The notes under the pieces are model-generated. The model was not told the origin of the DNA. It made no database searches and saw nothing but the letters and a program-made list of their open reading frames with translations. DNA of 64,000 nucleotides from Chryseobacterium aurantiacum (lineage in GTDB: Bacteria > Bacteroidota > Bacteroidia > Flavobacteriales > Weeksellaceae), in contig NZ_PXUE01000009.1 of the NCBI RefSeq assembly GCF_003020585.1, positions 16,947-80,946 on the forward strand, written 5' to 3'. Position 1 is the stretch's first letter, and each line of letters starts with the position of its first letter. The translations under genes were made by a program, and so were the position numbers. Of the stretch, positions 8,960 to 17,085 are shown in pieces.

Positions 8960-10549
8960 ATGAGTATCAAAATAAAACTTTTAATGCCCGGCCTATTAAT
9001 TTCAGCAATGGCATTCTCCCAGTCTTCTGTTTCAGGATATGTTTACGAAGACAGCAATAAAAACCAAAAGAAAGAAAACAGGGAAAAAGGAATAGAAGGA
9101 GTGGCTGTTTCAAACGGGGTTCAGGTTGTATTGACTGATAAAAATGGACGTTACAGCTTGCCGGTTCAGGAAGATCAGACCGTTTTTGTGATCAAGCCAT
9201 CGGGCTATCAGACGGCTTTAAACAATAATAATCTCCCACAGTTTTATCATCACCATAAGCCCAAGGGCTCTCCTGCAGATTTTAAATACAAAGGAGTAGC
9301 TCCTACCGGAGAGCTTCCTAAGGAATTAAACTTCCCACTTTATAAGCAAAATGAAGACAAAAATTTTGATATTCTGGTTTTTGGAGATCCACAGCCTTAT
9401 ACCGAGAAAGAGTTAGATTACTTTAAAAGAGGAATTGTAAATGAAGTTAAAAATACCAGAAAAAATGCAGTGCTGGGAATCAGCTTGGGAGATCTTGTAG
9501 GAGACAATCTAAGCTTGCAGAAACCTTATGCAGATGTAATGAAGGAAATAGGATTGCCTTGGTATAACGTCATGGGAAACCACGATATGAACTATGATGC
9601 TAAAGATGACCATCTTTCCGATGAAACTTTCGAATCCAATTTTGGTCCCGCCAATTATTCATTCAATTATGGAAACGTACACTTCATTATTCTGGATGAC
9701 ATCTTGTATCCTGATCCAAGAGATGGTAAAGGATATTGGGGTGGTTTCCGAGAAGACCAGCTGCAGTTTATTGAAAACGACCTGAAGTTGGTTGATAAAA
9801 ACAAACTTATTGTAGTATCTTTTCATATTCCGTTAGAGCATAACAATGAAGACAGTTTCAGAAATGCAGACCGTCAGAAGTTATTCGATTTCCTAAATCC
9901 TTTCCAGAATGTATTGCTTTTATCGGCACATACCCATATTCAACAGCAGATTTTCTATGGTAAAAAAGCAGGTTGGAACGGTGTGAAAGAACTGCATGAA
10001 TATAACGTAGGTACCACCTGCGGCGACTGGTATTCTGGAACACCGGACGAAGAGGGACTTCCTACTTCAACCATGAGAGACGGAACAGCCAAAGGATATT
10101 CATTCATCAGCTTTACAGATAATCAATATAAAGTAAAATATAAGACAGCCGGAAAACCGGAGGATTATCAAATCAAATTATATGTTCCCAAAGTAATTCC
10201 TTTCCCGTCAAAAACTTCAGCAAAAGTATTGGCTAACTTCTTTATGGGAAGCAAAAAAGACAAGGTTGAATACAGAATAGACAACGGAAAATGGGAAGAA
10301 ATGGAGTATGATGAAACCATAGACCCTAATTTCGCTCTTTCTGTTTTCAAATGGGATACCACAGAGAAAATTTTACAGGGAAGAAGACCATCCAATCCGG
10401 AAATAGCTAAACATATCTGGGAAGCAGATTTCCCTAGAAAACTAGCCTTAGGAAAACATAAAGTTGAGGTTAGAGCCGTAGATATGTATGGAAATCAATT
10501 TTCGGCTTCAGAAGAATTTGAAGTGCAGAATGCCATCCAGATTCCTTAA
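8960..10549 (+). CDS. Secreted calcineurin-like phosphoesterase
   Basis: A 529-residue secreted metallophosphoesterase. The signal peptide ends at AFSQ (about 21). An Ig-like N-terminal domain (about 22-110) precedes the catalytic domain. The two-metal motifs are in order: FGDPQ, SLGDLVGD, MGNHDMN, SFHIP and SAHTH. A C-terminal beta domain (about 400-525) follows. This three-part layout matches the family with MetallophosN and Metallophos C-terminal domains. It is 26 bases after the SusD-like gene and ends in a strong terminator, so it is likely the last gene of the SusCD operon. It may release phosphate or phosphomonoesters from a substrate held by SusCD; the exact substrate is not known. 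Confidence 0.88.
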   Translation: MSIKIKLLMPGLLISAMAFSQSSVSGYVYEDSNKNQKKENREKGIEGVAVSNGVQVVLTDKNGRYSLPVQEDQTVFVIKPSGYQTALNNNNLPQFYHHHKPKGSPADFKYKGVAPTGELPKELNFPLYKQNEDKNFDILVFGDPQPYTEKELDYFKRGIVNEVKNTRKNAVLGISLGDLVGDNLSLQKPYADVMKEIGLPWYNVMGNHDMNYDAKDDHLSDETFESNFGPANYSFNYGNVHFIILDDILYPDPRDGKGYWGGFREDQLQFIENDLKLVDKNKLIVVSFHIPLEHNNEDSFRNADRQKLFDFLNPFQNVLLLSAHTHIQQQIFYGKKAGWNGVKELHEYNVGTTCGDWYSGTPDEEGLPTSTMRDGTAKGYSFISFTDNQYKVKYKTAGKPEDYQIKLYVPKVIPFPSKTSAKVLANFFMGSKKDKVEYRIDNGKWEEMEYDETIDPNFALSVFKWDTTEKILQGRRPSNPEIAKHIWEADFPRKLALGKHKVEVRAVDMYGNQFSASEEFEVQNAIQIP

Positions 10550-10585
10550 GTTTTTCATTTTTTACTATACTTTTTTAGATTTAGT

Positions 10586-10615
10586 AGCCGGTTCATCGTG
10601 AGCCGGCTTTATTTT
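10586..10615 (+). terminator. Terminator of the SusCD-phosphoesterase operon
   Basis: GCCGGTTCA and TGAGCCGGC form a 9-bp stem with one G-T pair around a TCG loop, followed by TTTATTTT. Confidence 0.8.
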
Positions 10616-10829
10616 GAGCTGAGGTTGAAAAGGATGTACCACAAAAGTCACAAAAGAAATTTTGAGAATACATAAGAGTTTCATAAAACTTAAGTGCTCT
10701 TCTCAACAAGCTGCAGAATAAACTTCTTTTTACTTAAGTGTTAAAAATCTTTTGTGCCTTTAAATTCTCAAAGACCATTAAAAAACTATTAAATCTCCAT
10801 TCTTTCCATTCCGTAAAAATGTTCTTTTG

Positions 10830-10837
10830 TAACTTTG
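10830..10837 (+). promoter_or_regulatory. -7 element of the SDR reductase gene
   Basis: TAACTTTG fits TAnnTTTG and lies 22 bases before the ATG at 10860. Confidence 0.55.
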
Positions 10838-10859
10838 TAACACGAAAAGTATTATTACT

Positions 10860-11573
10860 ATGAATATAAACGGAAAAAATGCCATTGTAACAGGTGGCGG
10901 AAGAGGATTAGGGAAAGCTGTAGCATTAGCTTTGGCCAATGAAGGAGTGAATATTGCCATTACAGGAAGAAACGAAGAGAACCTTAAAAATACAGTTGAC
11001 GAAATCCAAAAGTTAGGAGTAAATGCTGCCTATGCAGTATTCAGCATTGATGATGAAGCCGCTGTAAAAACAGGAATTGAAGCTTTAGCTGAAAAACTGG
11101 GTGGAGTAGATATTCTTGTGAACAATGCAGGTATCGGAGACTTCGGAACCATTGAAGATATGCCTTCTGAAACATGGGAACAAGTAATCAAAACCAATTT
11201 ATTCGGAGTGTATTATGCAGCTAAGGCTGTACACCCATTTATGAAAGCTAAAGGAGAAGGAGATATTGTGAACGTAGCTTCCACAGCAGGATTAAAAGGA
11301 GGGCCAAATATGTCAGCTTACGCAGCTTCAAAGGCAGCAGTAGTTTCATTATCACAATCGATGATGGCAGAATGGAGAAAGCAAAATATCCGTGTGGTGA
11401 CCTTAACGCCAAGTACAATTGCTTCTGACATGAGTATCCAGGGTGGGCTTACAGACGGAAATCCGGATACAGTGCTACAACCTGAGGATTTTGCAGAATG
11501 GGTAAGAGACATCCTAAAAATGAACAGAAGAGCATTAATTGCTAATGGTTCTATCTTCTCTACAAACCCATAG
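10860..11573 (+). CDS. Short-chain dehydrogenase (3-ketoacyl-ACP reductase type)
   Basis: A 237-residue classical short-chain dehydrogenase/reductase. The Rossmann motif GGGRGLG is near residue 12, the NNAG motif is present (VNNAGIGD), and the catalytic Ser-Tyr-Lys set is in VASTAGL and YAASK. It resembles the FabG-like reductases that many genomes carry in several copies. It stands alone here, with its own promoter and terminator and no fatty-acid genes nearby, so a dedicated FabG role is uncertain. It could act on another carbonyl substrate. Confidence 0.85.
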   Translation: MNINGKNAIVTGGGRGLGKAVALALANEGVNIAITGRNEENLKNTVDEIQKLGVNAAYAVFSIDDEAAVKTGIEALAEKLGGVDILVNNAGIGDFGTIEDMPSETWEQVIKTNLFGVYYAAKAVHPFMKAKGEGDIVNVASTAGLKGGPNMSAYAASKAAVVSLSQSMMAEWRKQNIRVVTLTPSTIASDMSIQGGLTDGNPDTVLQPEDFAEWVRDILKMNRRALIANGSIFSTNP

Positions 11574-11647
11574 AAAGTTCAAAACTTAAAATTCAAGGGT
11601 AAGCTACAGAAACAACTCTAAGCATATCCTGAATAATGAGATCTAAT

Positions 11648-11690
11648 AAAAGCGGGAGAATCCAATCAATGGAGTCCCGCTTTTTTATTT
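11648..11690 (+). terminator. Terminator after the SDR gene
   Basis: AAAGCGGGA (11649-11657) pairs with TCCCGCTTT (11675-11683), followed by a T tract. Confidence 0.8.
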
Positions 11691-11791
11691 TACACCAAAA
11701 AATAGGTTTGTTTCTCACAGATCTTTCATTTTTCTCACATCAATCTGCTTAATCTCCATAATCAGCGAGAACTTCAAATTAGAATTCAATA

Positions 11792-11850
11792 GAAATAGGC
11801 TTTAGCCCATTTAACAAAATCATAAAATCCTCCGGCTTTAGTCAAAACTT
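11792..11850. repeat. Paired palindromic intergenic repeat, copy A
   Basis: A first palindrome-like core, AGGCTTTAGCCCATTTAA, is followed by ATCATAAAAT and a second core, CCGGCTTTAGTC. The same layout is at 24376-24442. A single core of the same shape lies at 44354-44375. It looks like a dispersed intergenic repeat. Confidence 0.55.
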
Positions 11851-11884
11851 CTCCTTTCTATTTTTTTAACAATAATAACATTAG

Positions 11885-11892
11885 TATTTTTG
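11885..11892 (+). promoter_or_regulatory. -7 element of prmA
   Basis: TATTTTTG fits TAnnTTTG. It overlaps an in-frame TTG at 11890, so that TTG cannot be the translation start and the ATG at 11908 is preferred. Confidence 0.65.
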
Positions 11893-11907
11893 CAGCAAAT
11901 TATTCAC

Positions 11908-12735
11908 ATGCAAAATTATTTAGAATTCAACTTCAAGATTTCTCCATTGCAACCTTGGAACGAGATATTAATGGCAGAACTTATTGAAATAGGTTTTGAC
12001 AGCTTTACAGAAGAAATTCACGGAATTTTAGGGTATATCCAGACAGATTTGTTTCACGAAGATCAGCTTAAGGCCCTTTCAATCTTTGAAAACGAAAATG
12101 TAAAAATTGAGTATTCATATGAAGAAATGCCAAATATTAACTGGAATGAAGAGTGGGAAAAAAACTTTTCACCCATCAATATCGATGATAAAGTATTAAT
12201 CAGAGCAGAGTTTCATGAATCTGTACCGGGAATGCATGAAATTATCATCCAGCCGAAAATGTCTTTCGGAACAGGACATCACCCAACAACACACCTGATG
12301 ATCCAGCAGATGATGGATATCGACTTTACCGGAAAGAAAGTATTGGATATGGGGTGTGGAACTTCTGTATTGGCGATCTATGCAAAACAGCAAGGAGCAG
12401 GAGATACTAAGGCTATCGATATCGATGAATGGTCGGTAGAAAATTCAAAAGAAAATGCTGCCAGAAACAGTGTTGAACTTGATATTGAGCAGGGGACAGC
12501 AGATAACCTTGGTAAGGAACATTATGATATTATCCTGGCAAACATTAACCGAAATATTCTGATCTCAGATATTCCAACTTATGTTTCTGTGTTAAACGAA
12601 GGTGGTAAATTATTGCTTTCAGGACTTTGTTTCTTTGATGTAGATGATATTCTGGAAGTATGTAAAGAAAGTGGTCTTACCCTTAAAAAGCAGTTGCAGA
12701 GAGAAGAATGGGTAAGTTTATTGCTTGAAAAATAA
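11908..12735 (+). CDS. prmA: Ribosomal protein L11 methyltransferase
   Basis: Methylates ribosomal protein L11 using S-adenosylmethionine. From the ATG at 11908 the protein has 275 residues. The N-terminal half is the substrate-recognition domain. The PrmA-typical segment PKMSFGTGHHPTTHLM precedes the class I methyltransferase motif I VLDMGCGTSVLAIYA, an acidic ILANINRNIL motif IV and LLLSGLCFFD. The start was set at 11908 because the promoter -7 element covers the upstream in-frame TTG. The SH3-like gene follows after 21 bases and may be co-transcribed. Confidence 0.93.
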   Translation: MQNYLEFNFKISPLQPWNEILMAELIEIGFDSFTEEIHGILGYIQTDLFHEDQLKALSIFENENVKIEYSYEEMPNINWNEEWEKNFSPINIDDKVLIRAEFHESVPGMHEIIIQPKMSFGTGHHPTTHLMIQQMMDIDFTGKKVLDMGCGTSVLAIYAKQQGAGDTKAIDIDEWSVENSKENAARNSVELDIEQGTADNLGKEHYDIILANINRNILISDIPTYVSVLNEGGKLLLSGLCFFDVDDILEVCKESGLTLKKQLQREEWVSLLLEK

Positions 12736-12756
12736 TTAAAAAAACAAAAAACAAAT

Positions 12757-13602
12757 ATGAAAACTTTATTGACCGCTTTATGTGTACTGATGTTGCAGCT
12801 CTTTGCAGCTCAGGATCATGAAGTGTATGCAGATGGTGTTTTTAGCTTTACAGAAAATAAAGTTCAGAAAGTTTTTACAGATTGGACCAGAGTAAGAAAA
12901 GAACCTGGTGTGAATGCTCAGACTACAGACTCGTTACAGACCAATCAAACGGTGATGGTTCTTCAAAAGGTAGAAACGGTTCCAGTTCTGAAATTAGGAG
13001 AAAGAAATGCCAATTGGTATAAGATTTCCTATCAGAAAGGAGATGTGACTTCCGAAGGATATGTCTGGGGAGGTAATCTTTGTGTAGGCTATCGTAATAA
13101 AAACGGGTATGATTTCCTTTTTGGTTTATCAAAAACAATAGATAGGAAAATTAAAACGCTTAATGAAACTGAGAAACAAAATATAGCAGGAATCAAAGTA
13201 ATGGAGGGGAATACCCTGATTGATGAGGTATATTTTGATACAGGAAGAGGAGAAGAATTAAGTACTGCTGCATTCAATATTGAAAGCAACCACAAGTTAC
13301 AGAATGTTGAGTTTACCCTGAAAGCAATGGTTTCGGGTGAAGCATGTGGTATTGCAACTTATGATCAATATGTTCTTTTTAAGGATAAAAAACTTATTGC
13401 ACTTCCACAGCTGATGAATGTAGGGGACGCAGGTGCCTATTATCATAGTGAAGAATATGTTTTTCCTAATGATAAAGGAGGTATTTCCGATGCTTTTATC
13501 CTTAAGGTAGAAGATATGGAAACAGATGAAAAAGAAAGGGAAACCAAAAAACGATCTTCCAAAACTTATCTTTGGAATGGAAGTTCTTATAAATTGAAAT
13601 AA
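12757..13602 (+). CDS. Secreted SH3-like domain protein of unknown role
   Basis: A 281-residue exported protein with a signal peptide ending near FAAQ (about 19). Residues about 40-110 look like a bacterial SH3-like fold (TRVRKEPG, an NWYKI turn, GYVWGGNL). Such domains often bind cell wall or metal-bound ligands. The rest (about 115-281) is a beta-rich domain I do not recognise, with a lysine- and glutamate-rich stretch near 255-270 before a final YLWNGSSYKLK. It lies 21 bases after prmA and ends in a strong terminator. The function is unknown. Confidence 0.65.
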   Translation: MKTLLTALCVLMLQLFAAQDHEVYADGVFSFTENKVQKVFTDWTRVRKEPGVNAQTTDSLQTNQTVMVLQKVETVPVLKLGERNANWYKISYQKGDVTSEGYVWGGNLCVGYRNKNGYDFLFGLSKTIDRKIKTLNETEKQNIAGIKVMEGNTLIDEVYFDTGRGEELSTAAFNIESNHKLQNVEFTLKAMVSGEACGIATYDQYVLFKDKKLIALPQLMNVGDAGAYYHSEEYVFPNDKGGISDAFILKVEDMETDEKERETKKRSSKTYLWNGSSYKLK

Positions 13603-13623
13603 CCTCTTCATTAAAAATAAACC

Positions 13624-13652
13624 AACCACTGTACAATACAGTGGTTTTTTTT
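13624..13652 (+). terminator. Terminator of the prmA-SH3 operon
   Basis: AACCACTGT and ACAGTGGTT pair perfectly around a short loop, followed by a run of T. Confidence 0.85.
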
Positions 13653-13728
13653 GTGGTAAAATCATAAAAACAGAGTCTTTCATAATTGAAAAAAATCAAA
13701 TAAATTTAGGATATTAAAAAATGGATTA

Positions 13729-14361
13729 ATGAATATATTGGATGATGTGCTTCCCATCTTGTTTTCTGTTCTGGTAGGAGGTATAATTGGGATTGAAAGA
13801 GAATATCAATTAAAATCTGCCGGATTGAGAACCATGATTCTGGTGACATTGGGTGCCTGTATTTTTACAATGCTTTCCATGAATTTAGGTGAAACAGGAA
13901 GTCCTGATCGTATAGCAGCCAATATCATCACCGGAATAGGCTTTGTAGGAGCAGGTGTTATCTTTAAGGAAGAAAACAGAGTTTCAGGTCTTACAACAGC
14001 TGTTACCATATGGATTTGTGCAGCATTGGGAATGACAATAGGAGCAGGGTACTATCAGGAAGCTACCATTGGTTCTGTGGTTGTATTTTTATTGCTCATC
14101 ATGTTCAAGTATATCCAGAATGTTATCGACAGAATCAGTACCCGCTATACTTACCAAATTACCCTTTCATACGAAGAGGGAGTGATGGAGAAGTATGAAA
14201 GCCTTTTTAAAGAGAACCATTTAAAATCTATCAGAGGAAAGCAGGTGAGAAGCGGTGAGAAGTATACCATTATCTGGCGGGTACAGGGAGCTGCAAAAAA
14301 CCATGAAATTTGCTCGAAAATCCTATTGAACGATACAATGATAGATGAATGTAAGTTTTGA
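13729..14361 (+). CDS. MgtC/SapB-family inner membrane protein
   Basis: A 210-residue membrane protein. The N-terminal 130 residues form four or five hydrophobic helices with the MgtC/SapB family motifs GGIIGIEREYQLKSAGLRT and ITGIGFVGAGVIFKEE, followed by VSGLTTAVTIWICAALGM. The C-terminal soluble part (about 135-210) looks like the ACT-like tail of longer family members. In enteric bacteria MgtC links to magnesium limitation and ATP synthase control; here the role is inferred only from family. No regulator is adjacent. Confidence 0.88.
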   Translation: MNILDDVLPILFSVLVGGIIGIEREYQLKSAGLRTMILVTLGACIFTMLSMNLGETGSPDRIAANIITGIGFVGAGVIFKEENRVSGLTTAVTIWICAALGMTIGAGYYQEATIGSVVVFLLLIMFKYIQNVIDRISTRYTYQITLSYEEGVMEKYESLFKENHLKSIRGKQVRSGEKYTIIWRVQGAAKNHEICSKILLNDTMIDECKF

Positions 14362-14855
14362 TGATAAATAAGCCTTTGCAACAGTGTAGAGGTTTTTATT
14401 TTGAATACTTCCTGTAGCTTACCACCGATAGGAATAAAAAATAGGATTGGAATCATCCAATCCTACCCAAACATGATTAAGTGTATAGTGTAGCCATAAT
14501 GGCTATGGGGAATTTAAAGTTGCACAAAAAAAGATTTTTATTGATCCTTAATCAGGTTTCCCTACATCATAAAACTAACATTTAATGGCTCCCTTTTTAA
14601 AGCTTACCGCTGTAAAAGTAATACGAATAGCAATCCATGAGAGTAAAAGTTAAGCTGATGCAGCAAAATAGGCCGGTGAAACGTAATTTTCATGTCATGA
14701 AGTGATAAATAGAATCATCTCTAACAGAATATCTATAAAAGCAGGATCTTGTGAGTATTTTTTGAATGTATAATAATTGTTAAATTTGGATACTGGTTTT
14801 AGCATGTAATCCGTAAACGGTTAATAAGAAAATAAAAGGACGAAAAAATTGTAAA
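14362..14855. other. 494-base intergenic stretch
   Basis: Apart from a perfect 9-bp hairpin (TAGGATTGG at 14442-14450 with CCAATCCTA at 14457-14465, preceded on the plus strand by an A tract), I see no gene or RNA. The hairpin would act as a terminator for minus-strand transcription, although no minus-strand gene is present here. Confidence 0.5.
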
Positions 14856-15443
14856 ATGACTGACGTATTTGAAAATTACCTATCCTCAACAGGAGTACTA
14901 TCAGCCGAGGAAATTAATTTTTCTGCTCAGTTCTTCAAATCGATCCACTTAAAAAAGGGTGATTTTTTTGTTCGTGAGGATGAGTCCTGCCGTCATATTG
15001 GATTTATCGCCAGTGGTGCTGTAAAGGCATATGCTATCGACAAAGAAGGAAAGGAAAATATAACCTGCTTCAAATTTGAAAAGGAATTTGTCACTTCGTT
15101 TCCGGAGTTTGTGGCGCAGAAAAAATCCAGAAGAAGTATTAGGGCTATAGAAGATAGCATAATCTATAGGATAAGCTATCCGGACTATCAATATCTGCTT
15201 GGTCAGGTGACCGCTTGGAACGGAGTTCTAAAATCAGTGATGGAACAGGAATATAGCCAAAAGGAACGCTATCTGCTGAATTACAATAATAGGTCGGCTG
15301 TGGATAAATACTTTCATGTACTTGCTAGCGAGCCGATACTCGTCCAGCGTGTTTCTACGCAGGATCTGGCATCATACCTCGGTATCACGCAACGATCACT
15401 TACACGGGCAAAGGGACAAATACATAGACCCAACCCCTTATAG
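14856..15443 (+). CDS. Crp/Fnr-family transcriptional regulator
   Basis: A 195-residue regulator. Residues about 20-115 form a cyclic-nucleotide-binding-type beta barrel (KKGDFFVREDESCRHIGFIASGAVKAY). A helical connector and a C-terminal winged-helix segment follow (STQDLASYLGITQRSLTRAKGQ), the usual end of short Bacteroidota family members. No cysteines typical of Fnr iron-sulfur binding are clustered at the N-terminus. The frame stops 53 bases before the likely start of the hydrolase gene. GGACAAAT occurs twice around its 3' end (15414 and 15443), a possible operator. Base use looks more GC-rich than the neighbours, suggesting acquisition. Confidence 0.85.
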   Translation: MTDVFENYLSSTGVLSAEEINFSAQFFKSIHLKKGDFFVREDESCRHIGFIASGAVKAYAIDKEGKENITCFKFEKEFVTSFPEFVAQKKSRRSIRAIEDSIIYRISYPDYQYLLGQVTAWNGVLKSVMEQEYSQKERYLLNYNNRSAVDKYFHVLASEPILVQRVSTQDLASYLGITQRSLTRAKGQIHRPNPL

Positions 15444-15454
15444 GACAAATGTCC
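15443..15454. promoter_or_regulatory. Dyad GGACA-N2-TGTCC between regulator and hydrolase
   Basis: A short perfect dyad begins in the regulator stop codon. GGACAAAT also occurs 29 bases upstream. It lies just upstream of a -7-like element (15478-15485). An operator role is inference. Confidence 0.3.
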
Positions 15455-15477
15455 TTACGCAGCCTTGATCAGCGATG

Positions 15478-15485
15478 TAGATTTG
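15478..15485 (+). promoter_or_regulatory. -7-like element before the hydrolase gene
   Basis: TAGATTTG fits TAnnTTTG and lies 11 bases before the ATG at 15497. If real, it makes the upstream ATG at 15449 unlikely and leaves a very short leader. Confidence 0.4.
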
Positions 15486-15496
15486 CACAAAAAAAG

Positions 15497-16186
15497 ATGC
15501 TACGTCAAATTGCTCCCGAAGTGTTTCAGATTCCATTGATGCCACGAAACAGTATCAATTGCTATATAATTGAAGATGTATTGGTAGACTCCGGAATACG
15601 GAGTTCATACACCACTATAAAGAACGCTATCCAGAAAATTCCGGTTTCTCAACATGTACTGACCCATGCCCATGCAGACCACCAAGGCTGTAGTGATCAG
15701 ATTTGCGCTGAGTTCAAGATACCCTTACTCTGTCATCCCAACGAAGTTTTTAGGACTGAAACAGGTCTGGTCACCAACGATTATCCAACTCCACAACATT
15801 GGATAGCAAAACTTCAACAAATGTACTGGGCAGGTCAGGGACATAAAGTAGAACGAACAATTGTTGAAAATGATAGGATTGGAAACTTTCAGGTAATAGA
15901 GACACCCGGACATTCGGCAGGTCATATTTCTTTATTCCGAGAACGAGATGGTGTCCTGATCATCGGAGATGTGGCGACAAATATGAATCTGCTCACAACA
16001 GCGACAGGTCTGCGGCTTCCGCCCAACATATTCACCTCCGATCAGCAACGTAACATCAAATCGCTCCAGAAGTTAGCAGAGCTGAATCCTGCCATTATCT
16101 GCTTTGGGCACGGGCCGGTCATGCGAAATACAGATCGGAAGTTTGAGAAATTTGTGGCTAAATGCAGTGCGGTTATCCAAAGATAG
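15497..16186 (+). CDS. Metallo-beta-lactamase-fold hydrolase
   Basis: A 229-residue hydrolase of the metallo-beta-lactamase fold. The metal ligands are visible: HAHADH, then the histidine in TPGHSAGH, the aspartate in GDVATN and the final histidine in FGHGPV. There is no signal peptide, so it is cytoplasmic. It looks like the glyoxalase II/hydroxyacylglutathione hydrolase-like branch rather than an antibiotic-degrading lactamase. The open frame reaches up to an ATG at 15449; I prefer 15497 because of the -7-like element. It sits directly after a Crp-family gene and probably shares its regulation. Confidence 0.8.
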   Translation: MLRQIAPEVFQIPLMPRNSINCYIIEDVLVDSGIRSSYTTIKNAIQKIPVSQHVLTHAHADHQGCSDQICAEFKIPLLCHPNEVFRTETGLVTNDYPTPQHWIAKLQQMYWAGQGHKVERTIVENDRIGNFQVIETPGHSAGHISLFRERDGVLIIGDVATNMNLLTTATGLRLPPNIFTSDQQRNIKSLQKLAELNPAIICFGHGPVMRNTDRKFEKFVAKCSAVIQR

Positions 16187-16411
16187 ATAGTGTTGTTTAA
16201 TGGACTTACCTTATCTCATCTTCAAAAATTGCAAAATCCTGAAAAAACATAATAAACTTAAGGGATTTCGAATTGAAGAAAAAGTGTTGTAGAAAATATG
16301 TGGAAGCACTTGTATAAAGTTTCTTAAAAGTAATAAAAGAATTCTATCTTCGAACATAGAACTCTAAATGTCCCAATAGTAAAAGCTCGGGTCATAGATT
16401 TTTATGGGTAT

Positions 16412-16447
16412 AAAAAAAGAGACAACTATCAAATAGTTGTCTCTTTA
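16412..16447 (-). terminator. Terminator of the first tRNA-Pro/Arg pair
   Basis: AGAGACAACTAT pairs with ATAGTTGTCTCT. Read on the minus strand, the hairpin lies just past tRNA-Arg and runs into a T tract. Confidence 0.85.
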
Positions 16448-16449
16448 AG

Positions 16450-16523
16450 TGAGCGCGAAAGGATTCGAACCTTTGACCGTCTGCTTAGAAGGCAGATGCT
16501 CTATCCAGCTGAGCTACGCACCC
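16450..16523 (-). tRNA. tRNA-Arg(TCT), copy 1
   Basis: A 74-base cloverleaf on the minus strand. The acceptor GGGTGCG pairs with CGCGCTC with G-T pairs allowed. The anticodon loop CTTCTAA gives TCT, the T arm carries GGTTCGAATCC, and the discriminator base is A. CCA is not encoded. Confidence 0.95.
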
Positions 16524-16540
16524 TTAAAATCTTGAAAAAG

Positions 16541-16615
16541 TCGGGGCGGCAGGATTCGAACCTGCGACCTCCTGGTCCCAAACCAGGCGCGATGACCGGA
16601 CTACGCTACGCCCCG
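16541..16615 (-). tRNA. tRNA-Pro(TGG), copy 1
   Basis: A 75-base cloverleaf on the minus strand, with acceptor CGGGGCG/CGCCCCG, anticodon loop TTTGGGA giving TGG, and discriminator A. It is transcribed ahead of tRNA-Arg, 17 bases apart. Confidence 0.95.
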
Positions 16616-16657
16616 AGGGTGTCATCAGTAACGAATTTTACTTCGTTTTTGCGGTTG

Positions 16658-16665
16658 CAAAGGTA
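16658..16665 (-). promoter_or_regulatory. -7 element of the first tRNA-Pro/Arg pair
   Basis: Minus-strand TACCTTTG fits TAnnTTTG, about 43 bases before tRNA-Pro. In the second copy the first T has become C (CAACTTTG). Confidence 0.6.
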
Positions 16666-16884
16666 CAATACTTTTTGGAATAAAAAAATAAAATGTAGAA
16701 TAAATTTCAATTAATTTTTCGTGAACCCTTTTTGAGTAATTATACTTGTTTAATAACCATGATCTTATATTATTTTACATAAAAATGGAAAAAAATATTT
16801 TTGTTTCAGTTTTATGCTATTTGTAATGCTTATTGAGCTCAAGTAGTAAATAGAGGTATCATAGGAATTGAGAGAGATCAAAAA

Positions 16885-16916
16885 CAAAAAAGACCCACAA
16901 TTTCTTGTGAGTCTTT
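16885..16916 (-). terminator. Terminator of the second tRNA-Pro/Arg pair
   Basis: GACCCACAA pairs with TTGTGAGTC with one mismatch, and a T tract follows on the minus strand. The stem sequence is unrelated to that of copy 1, so the terminators lie outside the duplicated unit. Confidence 0.75.
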
Positions 16917-16919
16917 AAG

Positions 16920-16993
16920 TGAGCGCGAAAGGATTCGAACCTTTGACCGTCTGCTTAGAAGGCAGATGCTCTATCCAGCTGAGCTACGCACCC
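16920..16993 (-). tRNA. tRNA-Arg(TCT), copy 2
   Basis: Identical to the copy at 16450-16523. Confidence 0.95.
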
Positions 16994-17010
16994 TTAAAAT
17001 CTTGAAAAAG

Positions 17011-17085
17011 TCGGGGCGGCAGGATTCGAACCTGCGACCTCCTGGTCCCAAACCAGGCGCGATGACCGGACTACGCTACGCCCCG
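17011..17085 (-). tRNA. tRNA-Pro(TGG), copy 2
   Basis: Identical to the copy at 16541-16615. Confidence 0.95.

Larger units (their letters stand above)
10550..10859 (+). other. Intergenic stretch with terminator, repeat remnant and promoter
   Basis: Contents in order: the terminator of the SusCD operon (10586-10615), an AT-rich stretch with recurring short words (ACTTAAGT at about 10688 and 10733, CACAAAAG and its complement CTTTTGTG), and the -7 element of the next gene at 10830. No coding potential was seen. Confidence 0.5.
11574..11907 (+). other. Intergenic stretch with terminator, paired palindromes and prmA promoter
   Basis: Contains a strong terminator (11648-11690), a paired palindromic element (about 11796-11850), and the prmA -7 element. 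No reading frame of interest was seen. Confidence 0.5.
16450..16770 (-). repeat. tRNA-Pro/Arg duplication, unit 1
   Basis: This block (tRNA-Arg, spacer, tRNA-Pro, leader, promoter and some upstream sequence) matches 16920-17240 closely, at an offset of 470 bases. The tRNA genes and spacer are identical; the leader and promoter have drifted. Confidence 0.8.

Noticed and set aside
13297..13699. Minus-strand reading frames opposite the SH3-like gene
   Set aside because: They have no family pattern, run antisense to a clear gene and cross its terminator.
15400..15443. Possible frameshift at the end of the Crp-family regulator
   Set aside because: Short Bacteroidota members of the family normally end just after the recognition helix, so no frameshift is needed.
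16496..16714. Reading frame crossing tRNA-Arg and tRNA-Pro (copy 1)
   Set aside because: It lies antisense to two tRNA genes and gives the RQDSNLRPPGPKPGAMTGLRYAP-like peptide commonly misannotated from such loci. The same frame appears at 16966-17217 and, in part, at 20476-20658.
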